Positions 38,382 through 47,521 of a DNA stretch of 64,000 bases are shown here, piece by piece. Below the pieces are notes generated by a model. It made no database searches, had not been told where the DNA came from, and was given only the letters and a program-made list of their open reading frames with translations. The number at the start of each line of letters is the position of its first letter. Position 1 is the first letter of the stretch. Location: assembly GCA_028289125.1 (NCBI GenBank), contig JAQGGZ010000006.1, forward strand, positions 104,629 to 168,628, written 5' to 3'. The stretch comes from Candidatus Saccharimonadota bacterium. Its GTDB lineage: Bacteria; Patescibacteriota; Saccharimonadia; Saccharimonadales; UBA4665. The translations under genes and the position numbers were made by a program.

Positions 38382-39373
38382 TGTTTGCGTTTTGACAGGA
38401 CGTACCCTGCGCCGGCCATCCCGGCAGCTGCAACGGCCAGCCCGACGCTGATACCGATATTCAGATGGTCGGCCCGCAAACGGTGTTCGCGCCAGCCGCC
38501 GTCGATGCCGCGGTTTTCTTCGATTGATGAAAACAGGTTGCCGTCCGACGTAGGTGACGGTTTGTCGGTCAGCCCGCTCATACGGCTGTACTGGGTAATC
38601 GAGCGCTCGTACAGCCGGGGCATATGGGCATTCTCGGCCATCAGAGCCTTTCCGGCAGGGCCGACGACGACTTCGCGGCGTGGGTGTTCGGCGAGGGCAA
38701 ATATATGCCTAGCCACGTACTCGGCATCATAGACAGGCTCAGGAGCCTGAACTTCTTTACCGGTGTAATTGGCAGCATTCTGGAAAATGTTAGTGTCAAC
38801 TATGGACGGCATGACAGTGCAGACATGGATGTCATTGTGAAGGCCGTCGATGCGGAGCTCCATACGCAGAGATTCATCAAGTGCCCGGACTGCCGCCTTG
38901 CTGGCGCTGTAGACGCCGACGTAGGGCATAGGGGCGCTGGCGTTGACCGAACTGATGTTGATCAGCACGCCGCTGCCTTGGGAGCGGAAGTGGGTAAGGG
39001 CGGTATGGCTACCGTGGACATAGCCGAAGAAATTAGTGTCCATGACACGGCGCATGTCCTCGAGGGGCGTATCTTCGAATTTGCCGGCCAGGTAGACACC
39101 GGCGTCGTTGACCCAGACGTCGAAGTGGCCGAAGGCGTCGACGGCTTTTTCACCGAGCTTGTGCATGCCGGCATCATCGGTAGTGTCGACGACCACCGGG
39201 ATCGCCCGCACGCCGTACTCTTCGCATTCTTTGGCTACAATCTGTAATTCGGCTTTGCGACGGGCGGCTACGACGACGCCATACCCCGCGGCTGCGAACC
39301 GATGAGCCGTGGCGCGGCCGATACCACTGCTAGCCCCGGTGATCACTACTACTTTGGAATCTTCATCTGCCAT
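38378..39373 (-). CDS. SDR-family oxidoreductase with C-terminal membrane anchor
   Basis: A 331-residue protein. The Rossmann motif TGASSGIG (residues 14-21), NDAG (usually NNAG), catalytic Ser in NISSVNA and the Y-x3-K pair in YSASK place it in the classical short-chain dehydrogenases. After the catalytic domain (to about 250) there is a linker and a C-terminal hydrophobic helix (about 307-325) with a KRKH tail, so it is probably tail-anchored. Substrate unknown. Confidence 0.9.
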   Translation of the reverse strand: MADEDSKVVVITGASSGIGRATAHRFAAAGYGVVVAARRKAELQIVAKECEEYGVRAIPVVVDTTDDAGMHKLGEKAVDAFGHFDVWVNDAGVYLAGKFEDTPLEDMRRVMDTNFFGYVHGSHTALTHFRSQGSGVLINISSVNASAPMPYVGVYSASKAAVRALDESLRMELRIDGLHNDIHVCTVMPSIVDTNIFQNAANYTGKEVQAPEPVYDAEYVARHIFALAEHPRREVVVGPAGKALMAENAHMPRLYERSITQYSRMSGLTDKPSPTSDGNLFSSIEENRGIDGGWREHRLRADHLNIGISVGLAVAAAGMAGAGYVLSKRKH

Positions 39374-39451
39374 TGGGAACTCCTCCAGTTATCTTTTTCA
39401 TGATAACGGCAACCTTTTAACTTGGCTGTTCGATTATTCACTGATGGGGCT

Positions 39452-39479
39452 TTGACACTTGTATGTTATGTGTTAAGAT
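39452..39479 (+). promoter_or_regulatory. Promoter of the RRM protein gene
   Basis: TTGACA (39452-39457), 16-nt spacer and TAAGAT (39474-39479) preceded by TGT. It leaves a leader of about 116 nt containing a CTGG-TTTG-CCAG hairpin just before the ACAGGAG ribosome-binding site, unlike the leaderless genes around it. Confidence 0.75.
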
Positions 39480-39601
39480 GGGCTTACTAGAAAAGCTGCT
39501 ACATAACGTTCGTTAGGTCTAGGTTAAGTAAGTAAAAATGTTTTCGATGGGGCGCAGCTAACTGGTTTGCCAGATTACCTCAAGTCAAGACAGGAGAATT
39601 A

Positions 39602-39952
39602 ATGGCAACCAAACTATTTATCGGCTCACTCGCATGGGCCACCACAGACGACAGTCTAACTGAACTGTTTTCAACGGTCGGTACTGTATCGTCCGCTCAG
39701 GTCATCGTCGACCGTGAAACCGGTCGTTCGAAGGGCTTCGGCTTTGTGGAAATGAGCAATGACGACGAGGCTAAGGTCGCAGTCGAAAAGCTCAACAACG
39801 CTGACCTCGACGGTCGCGCTATCAGCGTCAGCGAAGCACGTCCTCGCGAAGATCGCCCACGTGGCGGCGGCGGTGGCGGTGGCTACGGTGGCGGCGGCGG
39901 TGGCGGCGGTGGCCGCAGCTACGGTGGCGGCGACGGTGGCAAGCGCTACTAG
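39602..39952 (+). CDS. Glycine-rich RRM RNA-binding protein
   Basis: A 116-residue protein: one RRM (residues 3-80) with RNP2 LFIGSL and RNP1 KGFGFVEM, then an Arg/Gly-rich tail with runs of Gly and Tyr. It resembles the cyanobacterial Rbp and eukaryotic glycine-rich RNA-binding proteins associated with cold response. It is likely an RNA chaperone. The gene has a long leader and a strong ribosome-binding site, suggesting control at translation. Confidence 0.93.
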   Translation: MATKLFIGSLAWATTDDSLTELFSTVGTVSSAQVIVDRETGRSKGFGFVEMSNDDEAKVAVEKLNNADLDGRAISVSEARPREDRPRGGGGGGGYGGGGGGGGGRSYGGGDGGKRY

Positions 39953-39970
39953 AGCTTCCAGCCTCTACTG

Positions 39971-40000
39971 AAAAAGACCTCCGTTGATCGGAGGTCTTTT
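39971..40000 (+). terminator. Intrinsic terminator after the RRM gene
   Basis: Stem AAAGACCTCCG / CGGAGGTCTTT with a 4-nt-class loop (TTGAT region) and a TTTT end. Confidence 0.85.
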
Positions 40001-40082
40001 CTATTGCAGTTAAAATATCTATAGCTCGATCCGCCCGTTAGGACTACGATGGAAAGGTCACGTAAAACGAGGAGCGATTCCT

Positions 40083-40250
40083 ATGAGCCACCAAGGTAAA
40101 GCCAGCAAACATCATCTCGGTAAGGGTTTGCACAAAGGTCATGAGCATCCCCATAAGCATGACAAGTATAATATCCACAAATTAAGCGTCGTCGTGAGCC
40201 ACAACAAATTCGAAAGGGATCATGGAGGTGAGTCAGCTAAGCTCAAGTAG
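40083..40250 (+). CDS. Small His/Lys-rich protein (55 residues)
   Basis: A very short frame, ATG 40083 to TAG 40248-40250, preceded by GGAG at good spacing and TACGAT about 35 nt upstream. It encodes a basic protein with about eleven His, clustered in HKGHEHPHKHDKY (residues 17-29), then a Ser/Val-rich stretch VVVSHNKFERDHGGE. The pattern suggests metal or nucleic-acid binding. I know no family for it. Confidence 0.55.
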   Translation: MSHQGKASKHHLGKGLHKGHEHPHKHDKYNIHKLSVVVSHNKFERDHGGESAKLK

Positions 40251-40331
40251 TAGAAGCACCTGTGCCGGCGGCTTCACGACTTGTTCGCAACAGTCAGGAC
40301 GTCAATATTTTAATAATTTCCCATAAGTCGG

Positions 40332-40360
40332 TTGACCGACCGGCATCGGTGCCTTAGGCT
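40332..40360 (+). promoter_or_regulatory. Promoter of the trehalase gene
   Basis: TTGACC (40332-40337), 17-nt spacer, TAGGCT (40355-40360); +1 about 2 nt before ATG 40369. Confidence 0.6.
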
Positions 40361-40368
40361 TAAAGCAT

Positions 40369-41646
40369 ATGTTAGAAAAAGCCAAGAATTTAGCGTCTAA
40401 ATCAAAGACGCGTTTGCTCTCATTCCGCCAAGACAAGCTCCTGGTAGCCAGCGACGTCCAACGGGCCAGGGATTACATAAACTCATACTGGCACAAGCTG
40501 GAACGGTACCATCCCAAGGATGACGAAAGCTTGCTCGGTATCCCGAAGCCATATCTCGTGCCATCCTACAGCGAGGCCACCGGGTTCGACTACAACGAAC
40601 TGTATTACTGGGACAGTTACTTCATGGTTCAAGGCCTGCTTGATGAGACCCACAAGGATCTGGTCATGGGCATCCTTGAAGACCTTGAAGCTTTGTTCAA
40701 GCGTTTCAAAGTGATTCCGAATGCCTCCCGGACATACCTGATGGGCCGGTCGCAGCCGCCGTTCCTGACCACCTTTATCTTTGACGTCTACCGGGCGTAC
40801 AACCTCGACAAGGATTGGTTGAAAGAGAATATGGAAATTGCCAAGCAGGAATACGAGGTCGTCTGGCTTGGCGTCAAGAAGCCGAATGAACGCCAGGTAC
40901 ACCGGGGGCTAAGCCGCTATTACGACATCAATTACCTGCATGATCTGGCGGAAGCTGAAAGCGGCTGGGATATGACACCACGCTTCGGCCGCAAAGCCTT
41001 GAACTACTTGCCGGTCGACCTGAACGCCTTGCTGTACAAATATGAAGCTGATTTCGCGCTGGCCGCCCGGATAAGCGGCGACAAGCGCGAAGCCGCCAAG
41101 TGGGAACAGGCCGCCGAAGCCCGCAAAAAAGTCATGAACGAACTCATGTGGGACAAACTACGTGGGCTGTACTACGACTATAATTACGCCAAGAAGAAGC
41201 GCGGCACCGTCAGCTCGCTGGCCGCTTATTTCCCGATGTGGGCCGGCATGGTCAGTGAGAACCGTGCCAAGCAGATGGTCAAAGCCTTACGACGCTTTGA
41301 GAATAAGGGCGGCCTGGCGACCACCGATGCCTTACCGCTTGGCCAATACGTCGTCGGCTCACTGCCGACCCAATGGGCTTATCCGAATGGCTGGGCCCCG
41401 CTTCAGTACATCGTAATCGGGGCTTTGGAACGCTATGGCTATCACGAAGATGCCAAGCGAATCGCCATGAAGTGGCTGAAGACCAATCTTAACTGGTTCA
41501 ACCAACACAACGTCTTCCTTGAAAAATACAATGTCGTCTCACCCGAGAAACCACCGCTCAAAGGTGTGTATCCGAGCCAGGAAGGTTTCGGCTGGACCAA
41601 CTCCGTGTTCGAGCGGCTGAGCCAGGAATATATCGATAAGCCGTAA
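40369..41646 (+). CDS. Alpha,alpha-trehalase (GH37)
   Basis: A 425-residue (alpha/alpha)6-barrel enzyme that splits trehalose into two glucoses. GH37 signatures are FDYNELYYWDSYF (signature 1), AESGWDMTPRF with the catalytic Asp, QWAYPNGWAPLQY (signature 2) and the catalytic Glu in QEGFGWTNSV. It has no signal peptide, unlike periplasmic TreA, so it acts on imported trehalose, a common solute of actinobacterial hosts. No phosphotransferase gene is nearby; a trehalose importer may be the SemiSWEET at 2.2 kb or lie elsewhere. Confidence 0.93.
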   Translation: MLEKAKNLASKSKTRLLSFRQDKLLVASDVQRARDYINSYWHKLERYHPKDDESLLGIPKPYLVPSYSEATGFDYNELYYWDSYFMVQGLLDETHKDLVMGILEDLEALFKRFKVIPNASRTYLMGRSQPPFLTTFIFDVYRAYNLDKDWLKENMEIAKQEYEVVWLGVKKPNERQVHRGLSRYYDINYLHDLAEAESGWDMTPRFGRKALNYLPVDLNALLYKYEADFALAARISGDKREAAKWEQAAEARKKVMNELMWDKLRGLYYDYNYAKKKRGTVSSLAAYFPMWAGMVSENRAKQMVKALRRFENKGGLATTDALPLGQYVVGSLPTQWAYPNGWAPLQYIVIGALERYGYHEDAKRIAMKWLKTNLNWFNQHNVFLEKYNVVSPEKPPLKGVYPSQEGFGWTNSVFERLSQEYIDKP

Positions 41647-41651
41647 TCCGG

Positions 41652-43418
41652 CTAATCCTTCATAAAACCACCGGATTGGTGGGCCCAGAGGCGGGCGTAG
41701 AGTCCCTCTGATTTCAGCAGGTCTTTGTGGCTGCCTTGTTCACTGATGTCGCCCTTGTCGAGGACGACGATGCGATCCATCCGTTGGATGGTGCTGAGAC
41801 GGTGGGCAATGACGATCGCGGTCCGACCTTCCATCAGCCGCCATAGGGCGTTCTGGATGGCGACCTCGCTTTCGCTGTCGAGCGCACTGGTGGCTTCGTC
41901 GAGGACGATGATCGGGGCGTCCTTCAGGATGGCCCGGGCAATGGCGATGCGCTGGCGCTGGCCGCCCGACAGCTTGATGCCGCGTTCACCGACGATCGTT
42001 TCATAGCCATCCGGTAATCCCATGATGAACTCGTGGGCGACGGCGTCTTTGGCGGCCCGGATGATGTCAGCATCGCTGGCGTCCGGCCGGCCGTAACCGA
42101 TGTTTTCTTTAATGGTGCGATGGAATAATAATGATTCCTGCGGCACGTAAGCGATCGCGTCCCTCAAGCTCTGCTGGGTGACCTGAGCGATATCCTGTCC
42201 GTCGATCTCGATGGTACCGCGCTGAATGTCTTCGAAGCGGAGGAGCAGCTTCGTGATGGTGGATTTGCCGCCGCCGCTCGGTCCGACCAAGCCGACTTTT
42301 TCACCAGGTCTTATGTCAAGATTGAGGCGCTCAAACACGACGTTCTCAGCCGAACTGTCGGCGTAGTGGAACTCGACATCACTGAATCTGACTGCACCCG
42401 CCGCGACGGCCAGTTTGCTCGCGTCCGGAGCATCTTTGACCTCGTGGTCTTCATTCAGGGCTCGGGAGATAGGCTCGGCTTGTAGCAGTGACTCTTCAAA
42501 ACCGCGTACCATCGAACCGACGGCAAACAGACGGTTGGACAGGGTAATGGTATATGAGAAGGCGAAGATGCCAGTGGCAAGTAAGCTCGGATCGCGGTCG
42601 ACGAGCCAGATTGTCAGCAGAATGAAGATGGTCTCGAATGCCAATAAGTAAAAGATACGGAAGCTACCATCCTTGGCGACCAAGTGCCAGTCATGGGACT
42701 GTCGCGCCTGTAGCTTGCGGGCCAACGCTTTGTGGCGCTCGAGCTCATCCTGCTCGCGGGCGAAAGTCTTGATGGTCTGAATGTTGACGATGCTGTCAGC
42801 GTAATGGCTGATCATAGCCTGTCGGGCCTCGATCCGCTTCAATCGGAACGGCGCCATCCGGCGACGCAGGGTGATGCCGGTGCCGATCGCGACGAGGGTC
42901 ATCAGGAGCATGACGATTCCGATCATCCATGAATTGATGAAGATGACCGTCAGCCCGCTGACGATAGCGACAGCGAATGGAATGATATCGATCATGACCG
43001 TGTTCGACAACTGTATGTAAGAAGTCGGATAATCCAAGGCATCGGTGACCAGTTTGCCGGACACCTGATTGTTGTGGAAGCTCATGCCGCGGCGCGTCAG
43101 CATCGCATAACACTCGTTGAACAGCCGGCCCATGACTTTCGGCTGCAACCGGAAGAAAGCGTTGAAGCCGATGTAGTTGGTCAGGACGGTAAAGGCTGCC
43201 ACGCCCGAAAAAGCGATGACGTAGCCGCTCAGATGATGACCAGGGTGGACAAGCTCGCTGAGCGCCTTACCGACGATGAATGGCAGTACGGTGCTGAAAC
43301 AGATCGTGCTGAGCTGGATGAAGAGAGCTAAGTAAAAATCGCGTTTGAACGCATAAGTGGTACGCCAGAAATGGCGTAAAGTCAGTCGGTCGAGTGAGCG
43401 GTCATTGAGCGTTACCAT
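41652..43418 (-). CDS. ABC exporter, fused membrane and ATPase domains
   Basis: About 588 residues: six helices (about 25-310) and an ATPase domain (about 340-580) with Walker A GPSGGGKST, Q-loop VPQES, signature LSGGQRQRIAIARA, Walker B IIVLDEATSAL and the switch His in VIAHRLST. It is a half-transporter that must dimerise; the cargo is unknown. The in-frame upstream ATG at 43496 is rejected: TATACT ends 6 nt before ATG 43418. It diverges from metG, and the two promoters are about 45 nt apart. Confidence 0.93.
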   Translation of the reverse strand: MVTLNDRSLDRLTLRHFWRTTYAFKRDFYLALFIQLSTICFSTVLPFIVGKALSELVHPGHHLSGYVIAFSGVAAFTVLTNYIGFNAFFRLQPKVMGRLFNECYAMLTRRGMSFHNNQVSGKLVTDALDYPTSYIQLSNTVMIDIIPFAVAIVSGLTVIFINSWMIGIVMLLMTLVAIGTGITLRRRMAPFRLKRIEARQAMISHYADSIVNIQTIKTFAREQDELERHKALARKLQARQSHDWHLVAKDGSFRIFYLLAFETIFILLTIWLVDRDPSLLATGIFAFSYTITLSNRLFAVGSMVRGFEESLLQAEPISRALNEDHEVKDAPDASKLAVAAGAVRFSDVEFHYADSSAENVVFERLNLDIRPGEKVGLVGPSGGGKSTITKLLLRFEDIQRGTIEIDGQDIAQVTQQSLRDAIAYVPQESLLFHRTIKENIGYGRPDASDADIIRAAKDAVAHEFIMGLPDGYETIVGERGIKLSGGQRQRIAIARAILKDAPIIVLDEATSALDSESEVAIQNALWRLMEGRTAIVIAHRLSTIQRMDRIVVLDKGDISEQGSHKDLLKSEGLYARLWAHQSGGFMKD

Positions 43419-43474
43419 CGTTACAGTATAGCGCTCACTACCTCTTGAAGAAAAACGCTGATATAGTAGTACGG

Positions 43475-44908
43475 ATGAATGACTATTACGTAACAACTTC
43501 TATTCCCTATGTTAATGGTGAACCGCACATCGGTCACGCTCTTGAATTCATCATGGCTGACGTCCTGGCACGGTCGGCCCGTCAAAAAGGCCTGAATACG
43601 CTCTATGTAACCGGTAGTGATGAGCACGGCCTCAAAGTGGCCGAAAAAGCCGCCAGTCTCGATATGACACCGCAGGCGTTCGCCGACAAGGTTAGCCAGC
43701 AGTTCCGTGAGCTCGGTTCGCAGCTGAACATCACCAACGACCGGTTCATCCGGACGACCGACAAGCTGCACGTCGCCGGCGCTCAGAAATTATGGAAAGC
43801 CCTCGAAAAAGATATTTATAAGGCCAGCTACGTTGGTTGGTATGATGTCCGCCAAGAAGAGTTCGTACCGGAAAACCGGGCAGATCCGGAGCGTATGAAT
43901 CCTGACCACCCTCAGGCCTATCGCAAACTCGAAGAAGAGAATTACTTCTTCGCCCTGAGCAAGTACACGGCGCCGATCCGCCAGGCAATCGAGTCGGGCG
44001 AGTTCCAGGTCATTCCAGAGAGTCGCCGCAACGAGGTCCTGTCCGTCTTGCGCGAAGGGCTTGAAGATATCAGCATCTCACGGCCGAAAGAGAAGCTGGA
44101 GTGGGGTATCCCCGTACCAGGCGATCACAGCCAGGTCATGTATGTCTGGTTTGAGGCCCTTATGAACTACCTGACTGTCCTTGAATACCCGGATGGTGAA
44201 GACTTCAAGCAATACTGGCCGGCTTCGACGCAGGTCATCGGCAAGGACATCCTTCGGTTCCACGCTGCGATCTGGCCCGGAATGCTCATGGGGCTCGGGT
44301 TGCCACTTCCTAAGACCTTGTATGTGCACGGCTTTATCAACAGTGGCGGCGAGAAGATGAGCAAGAGCATCGGCAACGTCGTCGCTCCCTCCGAAATCAT
44401 CGAAACGTACGGCACCGACGCCTTCCGTTACTACTTCTTGCGGCACATCCCGAGCTATGATGATGGTGACTTCACCTGGGAGCGTTTCAAGGCTGCCTAC
44501 AACAACGAGCTTGCCAATGAGCTCGGTAACGCCGTGCAGCGCACCATGGCCATGATCCTGAAGTATCAGAACGGCCTGATAGGTGACCTGCCCGCCAACA
44601 GCCACGACCGCGCTCCGTATGATGAAGCCCTCAAGCTTTGCAAGTTCGACCGCGCCCTTGATCACGTCTGGGACCAAGTCAGAGGGGTCAACCAGTATAT
44701 CGACGAAGAGAAACCATGGATGCTCGCTAAAGAAGATGATCCTGAGCATCTGCGTAGCGTCCTGTCCTACACGGTCAGTTCTCTGCTTGAGATAGCCGAA
44801 CTGCTCGTACCGTTCCTGCCGGATACCGCTGAGAAGATACAGGCGATCTTCGTCGAAGGCATCATCCGCCCTAGCGAAACTACTCTTTTCCCGAAGCTTG
44901 AGGACTAG
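43475..44908 (+). CDS. metG: Methionyl-tRNA synthetase
   Basis: About 477 residues, class I: HIGH-type PHIGHA near the start, KMSKS-type EKMSKSIGN. The connective peptide has no obvious Cys-x2-Cys zinc knuckle, so it is the compact type. It lacks the C-terminal dimerisation domain. An earlier in-frame start (43445) is rejected because TGATATAGT places +1 at 43474. tatD begins 2 nt after its stop, forming a metG-tatD pair as in many bacteria. Confidence 0.96.
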   Translation: MNDYYVTTSIPYVNGEPHIGHALEFIMADVLARSARQKGLNTLYVTGSDEHGLKVAEKAASLDMTPQAFADKVSQQFRELGSQLNITNDRFIRTTDKLHVAGAQKLWKALEKDIYKASYVGWYDVRQEEFVPENRADPERMNPDHPQAYRKLEEENYFFALSKYTAPIRQAIESGEFQVIPESRRNEVLSVLREGLEDISISRPKEKLEWGIPVPGDHSQVMYVWFEALMNYLTVLEYPDGEDFKQYWPASTQVIGKDILRFHAAIWPGMLMGLGLPLPKTLYVHGFINSGGEKMSKSIGNVVAPSEIIETYGTDAFRYYFLRHIPSYDDGDFTWERFKAAYNNELANELGNAVQRTMAMILKYQNGLIGDLPANSHDRAPYDEALKLCKFDRALDHVWDQVRGVNQYIDEEKPWMLAKEDDPEHLRSVLSYTVSSLLEIAELLVPFLPDTAEKIQAIFVEGIIRPSETTLFPKLED

Positions 44909-44910
44909 CC

Positions 44911-45729
44911 GTGCAACCGAGTCTGTTCGATAGTCATTGCCACGTCCACGAAGCGCACCCGGATTTCACTGCGCCGCTGATGTCGCGCGAGAAGTGGGTC
45001 AAAGCCGGCATGACCGACCCCAATCAGATAATCCAGGAGTCCGTCGACAGCGGTGTCGATCGGATGATCTGTGTCGGTACGACGCTGGGCGATAGCCGGC
45101 ACGCCGTTGACTTCGTGGCTGACCGCGAGCATGTCTGGGCCAGTATCGGTATCCACCCGCACGAAGCCGACCAGCATCTGCGTGAAGAATCGTGGGCCGA
45201 TTTCGCAGCCTTAGCGACTTCCCCAAAGGTCGTCGCCGTCGGTGAATGTGGCCTTGATTACTTCTATGGCCACTCGACGCCGGAAAACCAGGCCATCGTT
45301 CTACGGAAGCAGATCGAGCTCGCTCTGGAGCACGATCTGGCGATGATTTTTCACACTCGGGAGGCCTTTGATGACTTCTGGCCCATCTTTGACAGCTATC
45401 AGGGCATCCGCGGTGTCCTGCACAGTTTTACCGACAACCAGGAGAATATGCAGAAGGCGGTCGACAGGGGACTGATGCTCGGGGTGAACGGTATTGCGAC
45501 TTTTGCCAAGGATCCGGCGCAACTGGCGATGTACAAAGCCATACCGTTGCAAAATTTACTGCTTGAAACAGATGCTCCCTACTTGACTCCAAACCCTTAT
45601 CGTGGTACAATTTGCATACCGAAACACGTTCGTGTGACGGCTGAATTCTTGGCGCAGCTTCGAAGCGACACTGTCGCCGAACTAGCTGCGGCAACCTCAG
45701 CGAATGCGAACCGATTATTCGGTTTGTAA
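44911..45729 (+). CDS. tatD: TatD-family metal-dependent DNase
   Basis: A 272-residue TIM-barrel hydrolase with metal ligands in DSHCHVH, the second-metal Glu in GECGLDYF, HTREAF, LHSFT and the Asp in LETDAPYLTP. TatD enzymes act as 3'-5' exonucleases in DNA repair and may also deacylate D-amino-acid-charged tRNA. It starts with GTG directly after the metG stop, so the two are co-expressed. Confidence 0.94.
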   Translation: MQPSLFDSHCHVHEAHPDFTAPLMSREKWVKAGMTDPNQIIQESVDSGVDRMICVGTTLGDSRHAVDFVADREHVWASIGIHPHEADQHLREESWADFAALATSPKVVAVGECGLDYFYGHSTPENQAIVLRKQIELALEHDLAMIFHTREAFDDFWPIFDSYQGIRGVLHSFTDNQENMQKAVDRGLMLGVNGIATFAKDPAQLAMYKAIPLQNLLLETDAPYLTPNPYRGTICIPKHVRVTAEFLAQLRSDTVAELAAATSANANRLFGL

Positions 45730-45747
45730 CTCGTAAAAGGAACCACC

Positions 45748-45984
45748 ATGGGCAACGTATTACCATTTCCACAGAATCATGAATCAAATCGTCAGGCCGA
45801 CCCTGAAGTAGCTGAGCTGCTGACCATTCGTGACCATGTCATGACGCAGAGTCTGGCTCAGGCTACCGAAGTCGCCCGCCGCGTTCTGCCTGAATTACAG
45901 CCGCAACCGGTTGAGCAAGAGCCGGCATCGTTGTACCACTTCCCAATCCTAATGGAGGATGATCCATATGCGAGTGCTGCCTAG
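45748..45984 (+). CDS. Small hypothetical protein (78 residues)
   Basis: Unknown family. It starts MGNVLPFPQ and has a helical centre (VAELLTIRDHVMTQSLAQATEVARRVL) and a Pro/Gln-rich linker before YHFPILMEDD. It is preceded by AAGGA at good spacing and overlaps the next gene by 17 nt, so the two are probably coupled. It lies between tatD and the cysteine desulfurase gene. Confidence 0.6.
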   Translation: MGNVLPFPQNHESNRQADPEVAELLTIRDHVMTQSLAQATEVARRVLPELQPQPVEQEPASLYHFPILMEDDPYASAA

Positions 45985-46345
45985 TCTCTTACCAGTCACG
46001 CAGGCGAGCCGCGAACGCCGCCGCGCTGCCATGTACAAGTCTTTGATCCACCAGGAAGCCCGGCTCGGTGGTGAACTGTTCGGTGACATTCCTGAAGGCA
46101 ACCGCCGCGAGTTCTTCTGCCTCGATGAGCACACCTGGGTCTGGCACGAGGAATGGATGGAAAACGGCCAACGCCTGGCGCTTACGACCCGCTACGACAT
46201 CCGTCCGACCGGAATTCTGAAGTCACAAGGTGGCCGCCACTATCAGGCGCTGACCGTTGAAGAAACCCGCAATCTGTACAACGCGATGCGCATGTACGTC
46301 GAAAAGATGCGGGCCGAACTACCCAAATTAGCTTACGCTTCGTAA
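45968..46345 (+). CDS. Hypothetical protein (125 residues)
   Basis: Unknown family. Basic N-terminus (RERRRAAMYKSLIHQEARLGGELFG), then a compact domain with aromatic-rich strands (EFFCLDEHTWVWHEEWM) and a C-terminal helix (EETRNLYNAMRMYVEKMR). The start at 45968 follows ATGGAGGATG inside the upstream gene, giving GGAGG 11 nt before ATG. It sits 6 nt before the cysteine desulfurase gene. The Trp/Glu-rich core is distinctive and would make a good search query. Confidence 0.65.
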   Translation: MRVLPSLLPVTQASRERRRAAMYKSLIHQEARLGGELFGDIPEGNRREFFCLDEHTWVWHEEWMENGQRLALTTRYDIRPTGILKSQGGRHYQALTVEETRNLYNAMRMYVEKMRAELPKLAYAS

Positions 46346-46351
46346 TCTCGC

Positions 46352-47485
46352 ATGGCGCAGCCGATCTATCTTGATCACGCCGCTGCCACACCGCTCGACC
46401 CGGCGGTGCTTACCGCCATGCAACCGTATTTCTCGGAGCAGTTTTATAATCCTTCCGCCTTGTATGGTCCGGCCCGCAAGGTCGGCCAGGACATAGCGGC
46501 CGCCCGTCAATCGGTCGCTCAATGGTTGGGCAGCCGACCAAGTGAAATCATATTCACTGCCGGCGGGACCGAAGCGAATAATCTGGCTATCCATGGCGTG
46601 ATGCGATCCTATGACGAGGCTCACTGCGTGGTAGCGACGATCGAACACGACTCCGTCATCGCGCCGGCTGAGCAGTACGACCATTCATTCCTGCCGGTCA
46701 AAGCCGACGGGATTATTGACCAGGCAGCTCTGACAGCTCTGATTACAGACAAGACCGTACTTATCAGCGTGCAGTACGCCAATAATGAAATCGGTACCAT
46801 CCAACCGATCCGCGACCTGAGCCGTATCGTTGCGACGATCCGTGAGGGGCGCCGTGCGAGTGGTAATGACTACCCGCTGTACCTCCACACCGATGCCTGC
46901 CAGGCCGGCAATTATCTTGATTTACACGTTGCCCGTCTCGGGGTCGACCTGATGACTATCAACGGCGGTAAGATATACGGACCGAAGCAATCCGGTGCTT
47001 TGTTCGTCAAGGCCGGTATCGTCTTGCGACCATTAATAAATGGTGGCGGACAGGAACGGAACTTGCGCAGCGGCACCGAGAACGTGCCGGCTATCATCGG
47101 TCTGGCTAAGGCCTTGGATATCGCCCAACCGATGCGTAATGACGAAGGTAACCGTCTCAAGACGTTGCAACGACGCTTCATCGACGGCTTGCCGCCGACG
47201 GCGATCGTCAACGGGTCGCTGAAGAAGCGTTTGCCGAACAACGTCCACGTCACATTTCCTGGTCACGACAATGAACGGCTGCTCATCCAACTTGATGTAG
47301 CCGGCATTTTGGCAGCGGCCGGTTCGGCTTGTAGTGCCAGCAATGACGAGCCGTCCCATGTTCTGAAGGCGATCGGCGCTGACGATGAGACCGCCCGAGC
47401 GAGTCTCCGCTTCACGATGGGACGAGGCACTACCGAAGCTGACATAGACACTGTCCTAGCGGAGCTTAAGCGTCTTATCGGTTGA
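46352..47485 (+). CDS. Cysteine desulfurase (NifS/IscS family)
   Basis: A 377-residue PLP enzyme: YLDHAAATPLDP at the start, GGTEANNLAI, HTDACQ, the PLP Lys207 in INGGKIYGPK (the usual His-Lys is Gly-Lys here) and the persulfide Cys327 in GSACSAS. It supplies sulfur from cysteine. No iscU or suf genes are present, but mnmA is at 59.7 kb, so tRNA 2-thiolation is the likeliest use. The replacement of the His before the PLP Lys should be checked. Confidence 0.93.
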   Translation: MAQPIYLDHAAATPLDPAVLTAMQPYFSEQFYNPSALYGPARKVGQDIAAARQSVAQWLGSRPSEIIFTAGGTEANNLAIHGVMRSYDEAHCVVATIEHDSVIAPAEQYDHSFLPVKADGIIDQAALTALITDKTVLISVQYANNEIGTIQPIRDLSRIVATIREGRRASGNDYPLYLHTDACQAGNYLDLHVARLGVDLMTINGGKIYGPKQSGALFVKAGIVLRPLINGGGQERNLRSGTENVPAIIGLAKALDIAQPMRNDEGNRLKTLQRRFIDGLPPTAIVNGSLKKRLPNNVHVTFPGHDNERLLIQLDVAGILAAAGSACSASNDEPSHVLKAIGADDETARASLRFTMGRGTTEADIDTVLAELKRLIG

Positions 47486-47510
47486 ACAACCCGTCGGCCC
47501 GCCCTATAAT
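47482..47510 (+). promoter_or_regulatory. Promoter of the F1-ATPase-like operon
   Basis: TTGAAC (47482-47487), 17-nt spacer, perfect TATAAT (47505-47510); +1 about 5 nt before ATG 47522. Confidence 0.7.
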
Positions 47511-47521
47511 AAAGCGTAACC

